This document shows, piece after piece, positions 49,315-55,490 of a stretch of DNA of 55,490 nucleotides (its first letter is position 1; the number at the start of each line of letters is the position of its first letter). Where the stretch lies: contig PXRX01000008.1 in assembly GCA_003023195.1 (NCBI GenBank), positions 250,671-306,160 of the forward strand, in the 5' to 3' direction. This DNA comes from Halobacteriales archaeon QS_8_69_26 (GTDB lineage: Archaea > Halobacteriota > Halobacteria > Halobacteriales > SW-7-71-33). The position numbers and the translations under genes were made by a program. Under the pieces are notes generated by a model. That model did no database searches and was not told where the DNA came from. It was given only the letters and a program-made list of their open reading frames with translations.

Positions 49315-49389
49315 GGGTTGGTGGTCTAGCCCGGTTATGACACCTCCTTCACACGGAGGAAGCCGGCGGTTCGAATCCGCCCCAACCCA
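49315..49389 (+). tRNA. tRNA-Val (anticodon CAC)
   Basis: A 75-base cloverleaf. The acceptor stem is GGGTTGG with CCAACCC and the discriminator base is A. The D-arm lies in TGGTCTAGCCCGGTTATGAC, the anticodon arm is CCTCC-TTCACAC-GGAGG (anticodon CAC, reading GUG), and the T-arm contains GGCGG-TTCGAAT-CCGCC. CCA is not encoded. Confidence 0.97.
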
Positions 49390-49553
49390 TCCGATCCTCT
49401 CGATTCCACTCCCCGCCGGTCACTCCCTCAGCGATCGAACGGGAAATCCGGCCCCCCACTCCGGAATGTTACTGGGTTCAGGGCGACGTCCGTGGGTTGA
49501 CGCTGGCGCCTCACGGGCGGAGTCTACTCCGGGCCGTCCCTTACCCGATATCA

Positions 49554-49577
49554 GTTTACGGTAGGGTTACTGTAACG
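49554..49577 (+). promoter_or_regulatory. paired TTTACNGTAAA motif, copy 4
   Basis: TTTACGGTAGG then GTTACTGTAAC, with TTAC cores at 49556 and 49567, 11 bases apart. It lies 78 bases before the nuoCD ATG at 49655 and about 165 bases after tRNA-Val. It is upstream of the TATA-like CCTTTATGCG of nuoCD (about 49617-49626), so it could be an operator there. Confidence 0.6.
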
Positions 49578-49654
49578 ATACCTGGTCGGAACGGTGCACG
49601 AACGATCACCCGGTACGCCTTTATGCGGCCCGTCGGTAGCTCCGGAAGTTACCG

Positions 49655-51313
49655 ATGAGTACCGAGGAGACCGGCCGGGAGACGGCCCCGGCCACGGCGG
49701 AGCCCTCCGATCCACGCTCGCTGGTCGCCGAGTACGCGGTCGACACCGAGGAACACGTCAACGCGCCCGGGGTTGTGATCCGGCCGGACGACGTCCAGGC
49801 GACCCTCCGGACCCTCCGGGACGAGGCCGGCCTCGACCACTGTTCCTGCGTCACCGCCCAGGAGTACGACGACCGGTTCGAGACCATCTACCACCTCAAG
49901 AGCTACGACGACGCCACCCGGGAGCTCAGCGTCGTGGTCCCCACCTCGAAGGACGACCCCCGGAGCGAGTCGGCCGAACCGGTCTACCGCACCGCCGACT
50001 GGCACGAACGGGAGGCCTACGACCTGGTGGGCATCGAGTACGACGACCACCCGGACCTGCGGCGGATCCTCCTGCCCGAGACCTGGCAGGGCCACCCGCT
50101 CTCGCAGGACTACGACCAGGACCGCCCACAGGTCGTCGCCTTCGACGAGAACGCGAACCCGCTGGCGCCCGACGACCAGGCGGAGAGCGACACGATGTTG
50201 CTGAACGTCGGTCCCCACCACCCGGCGACCCACGGGGTGCTCCACCTGGAGGTGACCCTGGACGGCGAACAGGTGGTCGACATCGACCCCGACATCGGCT
50301 ACATCCACCGCTGCGAGGAGCAGATGTGCCAGTCGGGGACCTACCGCCACCAGATCATGCCCTACCCGGACCGGTGGGACTGGGGCGGCGGCGGCCTCCT
50401 CAACGAGTGGGCCTACGCCCGGGCGGCCGAGTCCCTGGCGGACATCGAGGTGCCCGACTACGCCCAGGTCGTCCGGACGATGGCGGCCGAACTCAGCCGG
50501 ATCCTCTCGCACCTGCTCGCCACGGGGGCCTACGCGCTGGACGTCGTCGGGGACTTCACCGCCACCTTCATGTACGCGATCCAGGACCGCGAGAAGGTCC
50601 AGAACATCCTGGAGGAACTGACGGGCCAGCGGCTGATGTTCAACTACTTCCGGCTCGGCGGGGTCGTCTGGGACCTGCCCGAGCCCCGCGAGGACTTCTT
50701 CGAGCTGATCCGGGAGTTCCTCGACGGCCTCCCGGAGCGGGTCCAGGAGTACCACGACCTCCTGACGACCAACGAGATCCTCCAGTTACGGACCGTCGAC
50801 GTCGGCGTCCTCGAACCCGAGACGGCCAAGTCCTACGGCTGTACCGGCCCCGTCGCCCGGGGCTCGGGGGTCGACTACGACCTGCGGCGCGACGACCCCT
50901 ACGGCTACTACGATGAACTCGACTGGGACGTGGTCACCGAGGACGGCTGTGACAACTTCGCCCGTCTGCAGGTGCGCCTCCGCGAGGTCGAGGAGAGCGC
51001 GAAGATAATCGAGCAGTGCGTCGACCTGCTGGAGAACTGGCCCGAGGACGACCGCGAGATCCAGGCCAACGTCCCCCGGACCCTCAAACCCGAACCGGAT
51101 ACCGAGGTGTACCGGGCCGTCGAGGCCGCCAAGGGCGAACTCGGGATCTACATCCGCTCGGACGGCACCGACTCGCCCGCACGGTTCAAGATCCGCGGCG
51201 GGTCGTTCTCGAACCTCCAGTCCCTCCCTGAGATGGCCGAGGGCGAGTACATCCCCGACATGATCGCGGCTCTCGGGAGCCTGGACACGATCATGGGCGA
51301 AGTGGACCGGTAA
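49655..51313 (+). CDS. nuoCD: NADH dehydrogenase-like complex I subunit NuoCD (fused)
   Basis: A 552-residue fusion of the 30-kDa (NuoC) and 49-kDa (NuoD) subunits of complex I. The NuoC part has the family's YHLKSYD and ADWHEREAYDLVGIEYDDHPDLRRILLPETW (residues about 110-150). The NuoD part begins near residue 185 with LLNVGPHHPATHG, whose quinone-site His is kept, and continues with IGYIHRCEEQMC, PYPDRWDW and ARGSGVDYDLRRDDPYGYY. Length and motifs are normal. In haloarchaea this gene is normally inside nuoA-B-CD-H-I-J, but here no other nuo gene is adjacent, and it is followed by an RND exporter. Confidence 0.95.
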   Translation: MSTEETGRETAPATAEPSDPRSLVAEYAVDTEEHVNAPGVVIRPDDVQATLRTLRDEAGLDHCSCVTAQEYDDRFETIYHLKSYDDATRELSVVVPTSKDDPRSESAEPVYRTADWHEREAYDLVGIEYDDHPDLRRILLPETWQGHPLSQDYDQDRPQVVAFDENANPLAPDDQAESDTMLLNVGPHHPATHGVLHLEVTLDGEQVVDIDPDIGYIHRCEEQMCQSGTYRHQIMPYPDRWDWGGGGLLNEWAYARAAESLADIEVPDYAQVVRTMAAELSRILSHLLATGAYALDVVGDFTATFMYAIQDREKVQNILEELTGQRLMFNYFRLGGVVWDLPEPREDFFELIREFLDGLPERVQEYHDLLTTNEILQLRTVDVGVLEPETAKSYGCTGPVARGSGVDYDLRRDDPYGYYDELDWDVVTEDGCDNFARLQVRLREVEESAKIIEQCVDLLENWPEDDREIQANVPRTLKPEPDTEVYRAVEAAKGELGIYIRSDGTDSPARFKIRGGSFSNLQSLPEMAEGEYIPDMIAALGSLDTIMGEVDR

Positions 51314-51550
51314 CGTCGGCCGCGTTCGTCGGTCCAGCCTCCGGGGTGTTCCCTTTTCCGTCCGGTCGTCTCCTCGGGTACCGTCGCACCGGCCCGGTAG
51401 CGTCCACGGAAAACCACGTTCGGAGACAGAAGCAGGTTTCACCAAAGAAATACCTTCCTGGCAGGGGCATCAAACGGCGATGCGATATCACGGTCGACTG
51501 AGGCCAGTCGGTGTGTGGGTGAACGGGCGGATCGGGGGGGAAACGGACCG

Positions 51551-54064
51551 ATGCTAGCTCGCGGGGTCGAACGCGTCGTCGGGGTCGTCACGGACTACAG
51601 CAAGACCACCATCGCGGTGATGCTGGTGCTCAGCCTCGTCGTGGGCTACGGCGCCACGTCCATTCCCGGACCGGACCAGGAGGAACTGGGCAGCGACTCC
51701 ACCGAACAGCAGAAACTCGACTACGTCAACGAGCACTACCGGACCGGTGCCGAGAACGTCACGGCGGTGTCGGTGTACGTCCGGGATCCCGGGGGGAACG
51801 TCCTCTCGAAGGAGTCGTTGCTGGCGACGTTGCGCTTCCAGCGCGAGGTGGTCGGCGAGGAGTCCGTCGGGTCGACCCTCGCGGACCGGCGCCCGTACCT
51901 CGACGTCTCGAACCTCGTGGCGCTCCGCCTCGCCGGCGACCCCAGTGCGGGCCTCGACGAACAGATCGCCGCCCTGGAGGCGGCCGACGAGGAACGGGTC
52001 CGGGAGACGGTCGCGACGGTCCTCTCGCCCGGGTCCGAGGCACTCCAGTTGCTGCCCGCGAGCTACGAACCGGGATCGACCGAGGCCGAGGCCCGGCAGA
52101 TGGTGTTCACCCTGCGGACCGACGGTGGGTCGGAGTCGGTCGCCGACGCCGAGGCGGCCATCTACGACCACACGGAGGAGCGGTCCGACGGCGGGGACGA
52201 GTACTTCACCCTCTCCGGCCCCGCCGTCCAGGAGGTCAACCAGCAGGCGATCACCGACACCGGGGAGCTGATCGGTCCGATCGCCCTCCTCTTTATCGTC
52301 GTCGCGCTCGCGTTCGCCTACCGGGACGTCGCCGACGTCGTCGTCGGCATGGTCGGGGTCGTCCTCACGCTGGTGTGGATGTTCGGGTTCATCGGGTGGC
52401 TCGACGTCCCGTTCGGGACCGCCGCCATCATCGCACCGATCCTGCTGATCGGGCTGAGCATCGACTACGGGATCCACGTGTTCATGCGCTACCGGGAGGA
52501 ACGCGGGCCGGACGAGGGGATCCGCGCCCCGATGCGCCGGGGACTCGGGGCGCTGGGGGTCGCGCTGACCCTGGTGACGGTGACGACGGGCATCGGGTTC
52601 CTCTCGAACCTCTCCAACCCGCTCTCCGCGATCCGGAGCCTCGGCGTCGCGACGGCCCTGGGCGTGACGGCGGCGCTGGTCGTCTTCGTGACGTTCGTCC
52701 CCGCACTGAAGATAGAGGTCGACGGCGTGCTCGAGCGGGTGGGCTTCGACCGCCGCAAGCGGGCGCTCGGGACCGGCGGCGGCCGGGTCGGGCGCTTCCT
52801 GGCCGGCGGCGTGACCGCGGCCCGGGTCTCCGCGGCCGGGGTGCTCGTCGTCGCTCTCGTCCTCGGCGCCGGGGGCGCGGCGGCGTGGACGGGTCTCGAC
52901 CAGGAACTGGGCAGCCAGCCGGACCAGCCCCCGGAGTGGCAACAGAACCTCCCCGAACCGTTCGCGATGCAGGAGTACGAGTTCCTCGACCGGCTGGAGT
53001 ACGTCCAGGACAACTTCCAGCGCTCGGGGACCGACTTCACGCCCGCCCAGGTGCTGGTCGAGGGCGACGTGACCGACCCCGCCACCCTCCAGCGGATGGA
53101 CCGGGCAACGACCACCCTGACCGAGAGCGACGTCGTCTATCGTCGCGGTGACGGCTCCGTACCGATCATCACCCCGCTGACGGTCATGCGGTCGGTGGCC
53201 GGGGAGGACCCCGAGTTCGCGGAGACGTTCAGGGAGGCCGACACCGACGGCGACGGGGTCCCCGACCGGAACGTCCGGGAGGTTTACGACGCGCTCTACG
53301 AGGCCGCGCCGGACCAGGCCGCCCAGGTGATAGAGCGCCGGGACGGCGAGTACCGGTCGCTCCGCATGGCGGTCCCGGCGAAACAGAGCGCCGACTTCAG
53401 GGAGGTTACCCGGACGATGCGCGACGCCGCCGGGACCGTCGAGGGCGACGACGAGGACGTCACCGCGACGGCCACCGGCACCAACGTCATCATCACGGTC
53501 CAGGTCGACATCCTCACCGACAACGTCCTCCTGACGCTCGCGGTGTCGCTGCTCGCCATCCTCGTCCTGCTGTCGGCCGTCTACCGGCTCGCGGAGGGCA
53601 GCGCCACCCTGGGGGCGGTCACGGTGTTACCGATCGCGCTGGTCGTGACGTGGGTGTTCCTCGCGATGTACCTGCTCGACGTGCCGCTGACGCTGTTCAC
53701 CGCGCTGATGTTGAGCCTCGCGATCGGACTCGGCGTCGACTACTCCATCCACGTCAGCGAGCGGTTCGCCCAGGAACTGCCCGAGGCGGCCACGCCGGCG
53801 GACGCCCTCGAGACGACGGTCACCGGGACCGGCGGCGCGTTGCTCGGGAGCACCACCACCACCGTCGGTGCCTTTTCCACGCTGGCGCTGTCGTCGTTCC
53901 CGGAGCTCCGCCAGCTCGGGACCATGGTCGCCGTCTCGCTGGTGTTCTCGTTCGTCGCGAGCGTGTTCGTCCTCCCGAGCCTGCTCACGCTGTGGGCGCG
54001 GTACGTGGGTCCCGGGGCGCTCGACGCCGTCGAGGTCTCCCCCGGAGAGGGCACCGGCGAGTAG
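51551..54064 (+). CDS. RND/MMPL (HAE3-type) exporter
   Basis: An 837-residue membrane transporter with the two-repeat RND layout: one N-terminal helix (TIAVMLVLSLVVGYG), a large extracytoplasmic loop (about 40-240), six-helix bundle one with LLIGLSIDYGIHVFMRY near residue 300, a second ectodomain (about 450-640), and bundle two with LAIGLGVDYSIHVSERF near residue 725. These IDYGIH and VDYSIH signatures mark MMPL/SSD-type proton-driven exporters of lipids or hydrophobic compounds. The ATG at 51551 starts the first helix properly. Confidence 0.9.
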   Translation: MLARGVERVVGVVTDYSKTTIAVMLVLSLVVGYGATSIPGPDQEELGSDSTEQQKLDYVNEHYRTGAENVTAVSVYVRDPGGNVLSKESLLATLRFQREVVGEESVGSTLADRRPYLDVSNLVALRLAGDPSAGLDEQIAALEAADEERVRETVATVLSPGSEALQLLPASYEPGSTEAEARQMVFTLRTDGGSESVADAEAAIYDHTEERSDGGDEYFTLSGPAVQEVNQQAITDTGELIGPIALLFIVVALAFAYRDVADVVVGMVGVVLTLVWMFGFIGWLDVPFGTAAIIAPILLIGLSIDYGIHVFMRYREERGPDEGIRAPMRRGLGALGVALTLVTVTTGIGFLSNLSNPLSAIRSLGVATALGVTAALVVFVTFVPALKIEVDGVLERVGFDRRKRALGTGGGRVGRFLAGGVTAARVSAAGVLVVALVLGAGGAAAWTGLDQELGSQPDQPPEWQQNLPEPFAMQEYEFLDRLEYVQDNFQRSGTDFTPAQVLVEGDVTDPATLQRMDRATTTLTESDVVYRRGDGSVPIITPLTVMRSVAGEDPEFAETFREADTDGDGVPDRNVREVYDALYEAAPDQAAQVIERRDGEYRSLRMAVPAKQSADFREVTRTMRDAAGTVEGDDEDVTATATGTNVIITVQVDILTDNVLLTLAVSLLAILVLLSAVYRLAEGSATLGAVTVLPIALVVTWVFLAMYLLDVPLTLFTALMLSLAIGLGVDYSIHVSERFAQELPEAATPADALETTVTGTGGALLGSTTTTVGAFSTLALSSFPELRQLGTMVAVSLVFSFVASVFVLPSLLTLWARYVGPGALDAVEVSPGEGTGE

Positions 54065-54108
54065 GATCCACCGCCGGAGCCCGCCCGGGGATCGGCCCAT
54101 GCAGGCGA

Positions 54109-55350
54109 TCACACTCCCAGCGCCAGGGGGACGAGCAACACCCCCATCAGGTGGACCCGGCGACAGCCGACCCGGACCGGGACCAGACCGAGGAGGGTGG
54201 CGACCGCGAAGATAGCGATCCCGGGAACTCCCGCGAACAGCCCCGAGAGGACGACGAGGAGGCCGAGGACGACGACGGAGAGGCGGGTGTAGTCGGCGGT
54301 GCCGACCGCCAGCAGGTACCGGTCGCCGGCCAGCAACACGAGACAGAAACCGACGCAGGCCGCCACGCCCGCCGCCGCGAGCAACAGCGGGAGGTACAGC
54401 GGCGCCCGGGCCCGCTCGACGGCGACCAGCACGCCGGTCCGGGGGGTCCCGAGCGCGACGAGTGCGAACAGCGCGAACACGGTGTTCGCGGTGTTCACCC
54501 CGCTGGTGGCGACGACGTACCCACGGTCCCCGGTTCCGGGGACGAGCGCGAGGACGGCGACGGCGGCGACGGCCGCCGAGACGCCGGGGAGGTAGCCGAC
54601 CACGGCGCCGCCGACGGTGCCCGCGAGCGCCGTCGCCACGACAGCGCGGCGGGTGGTGGCGATCCCTGCCCCTGCTTGCTCGGGGACGCCGTCCCCGCCC
54701 ATCGCGTCGAGCATGAACGGGGCACCGAAGAGGCCGGCGAACAGCGGCGTCAGCACCCCGCCGGCCGCGAGGGGTGCCGCCGGCGAGAGGTCGAGCGTCG
54801 CGGCACCCAGGGCACCCGCCCCCGCAGTACAGGCCAGGCCGCCGGCCCGCGCCCGCCAGGTCGGTTCGGCGGCGACAAGCCCGAGGACCACCGCGCCGAG
54901 AACGACCGGGAGGTACGCCCGCACCAGCGGGTAGGCGGCGGTCATCACCCGCGTCACCGGGACGGCGAGGGGGACCGCGATGGCCACCGCCAGCCCGCTC
55001 CCGAGCGCCGACAGCCGGATCGCCTCCCGGCCACGTCCCTCGATCACCAGCCTGTGACCCGGGAGCGCGGTGGCGGCCATCGAGGCGTCGGGGACCCCCA
55101 GCGCCAGGGCCGGCACCGCGTCGAGGAAGGTGTGGACCACTCCCGCGGCGATCATCGCGGCCGCCACCATCGCCGGGGGCCCCGGCACGTCGGCGGCGAC
55201 GGCCGCCAGCAGGAACGCCATGTTGTTGGCGTGCAGGCCGGGCACCAGCCCGGAACAGGTCCCCAGTGCCGCGCCGCCGAGGACGAACGCCGCCGCCACC
55301 AGGGCCGTCTCCGGCTCCACGGCCACCCGCACGCCCGCCAGCCCGATCAT
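54109..55350 (-). CDS. TctA-like (tripartite tricarboxylate transporter family) membrane protein
   Basis: A 413-residue polytopic membrane protein with about 11-12 helices and the TctA/DUF112 motifs: GLVPGLHANNMAFLLAAVAA near residue 35, GVPDASMAATALPGHRLV near residue 85, GYLPGVSAAVAAVAVLAL near residue 245 and SGVNTANTVFALFALVALG. No TctB or TctC partner gene is in the window, and archaeal stand-alone TctA homologues may work alone. The substrate is unknown. It is convergent with the RND exporter. Confidence 0.75.
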   Translation of the reverse strand: MIGLAGVRVAVEPETALVAAAFVLGGAALGTCSGLVPGLHANNMAFLLAAVAADVPGPPAMVAAAMIAAGVVHTFLDAVPALALGVPDASMAATALPGHRLVIEGRGREAIRLSALGSGLAVAIAVPLAVPVTRVMTAAYPLVRAYLPVVLGAVVLGLVAAEPTWRARAGGLACTAGAGALGAATLDLSPAAPLAAGGVLTPLFAGLFGAPFMLDAMGGDGVPEQAGAGIATTRRAVVATALAGTVGGAVVGYLPGVSAAVAAVAVLALVPGTGDRGYVVATSGVNTANTVFALFALVALGTPRTGVLVAVERARAPLYLPLLLAAAGVAACVGFCLVLLAGDRYLLAVGTADYTRLSVVVLGLLVVLSGLFAGVPGIAIFAVATLLGLVPVRVGCRRVHLMGVLLVPLALGV

Positions 55351-55418
55351 CGCCCCGGGCTGGCCGCCCGATCCGACTTAAACTCCGGGCGGGGATCGCT
55401 CCGTCACCCCAGGTGGCC

Positions 55419-55490
55419 AGCCCCACGGCGCGCGGGCCGCGCCGCCAGGCGCGGCCTCGTGCGAGGGATGAGCACCGCAGGGGAGCGACC
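55419..55490. repeat. second copy of the structured repeat, cut by the window end
   Basis: 72 bases that match 47830-47901 with about six to eight differences, including the 8-base perfect hairpin GCCGCGCC / GGCGCGGC (55436-55455). The copy runs off the end, so the rest of the element lies in the flanking sequence. Confidence 0.8.

Overview
The window looks like chromosomal DNA from a haloarchaeon (class Halobacteria). It is strongly GC-rich, its proteins are acidic (many Asp/Glu, few Lys), and genes are mostly leaderless with a TATA box about 27 bases before the start codon. It carries archaeal markers: transcription factor E, RNase P component 4, GatD, HMG-CoA reductase for isoprenoid lipids, archaeal uS12, uS7, uL11 and EF-1beta, a SAMP-activating E1 enzyme, and a complete proton-pumping bacteriorhodopsin. 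I cannot name the genus.

Layout. 1-5.7 kb mixes intact housekeeping genes (ubaA, rps12-rps7) with decayed genes: a Tat-exported repeat protein, a DUF2071 gene running into a carboxypeptidase M32 remnant, and an internally deleted protoporphyrinogen-oxidase-like gene. 6-9.4 kb holds a DUF123 protein, rnp4 and two GT4 glycosyltransferases. 9.4-10.6 kb is rich in tandem repeats, with a Gly/Met-rich protein and a 37-residue membrane protein. 10.6-16.8 kb is a minus-strand block (competence/damage-type molybdopterin-binding protein, DedA, DUF5803, DUF2110, tfe, GNAT, gatD). 17-19.1 kb is a double AAA+ ATPase. 19.1-21.1 kb is the bacteriorhodopsin locus with a bop-type upstream element. 21.2-27.8 kb is metabolism (amidohydrolase, Nudix, hmgA, SDR, CHY zinc finger, UbiA, CutA). 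27.8-30.4 kb is a three-gene signalling-type cassette with no function I recognise. 30.7-38.1 kb has rpl11, surface-sugar and lipid-type enzymes, small regulators and aef1b. 38.3-44.9 kb has a membrane-anchored exoprotein, tRNA-Lys with an attachment-site scar, an HTH protein, a flavoprotein gene broken by one TGA, a lipase-like hydrolase, a channel-RCK protein and an F420-type oxidase. 45-55.4 kb has adenine deaminase with a metallo-hydrolase, an enolase-family enzyme, tRNA-Val, an orphan nuoCD, an RND/MMPL exporter and a TctA-like membrane protein.

Four things stand out. First, a paired palindromic motif (two TTTACNGTAAA-like boxes exactly 11 bases apart) occurs four times in intergenic DNA, at about 10.4, 25.05, 39.45 and 49.56 kb. 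Second, the HAMP receptor, tandem V4R-like protein and 107-residue protein form an operon behind an AT-rich promoter island. Third, transcription factor E has lost three of its four zinc-ribbon cysteines. Fourth, several intergenic regions carry tandem repeats (26, 34 and 42 bases) and structured dispersed repeats, some built from tRNA T-arm sequence.

Five or more loci are disrupted. Some, such as the single TGA or one-base shifts, could be sequencing errors. The internal deletions and joined fragments look like real gene decay.
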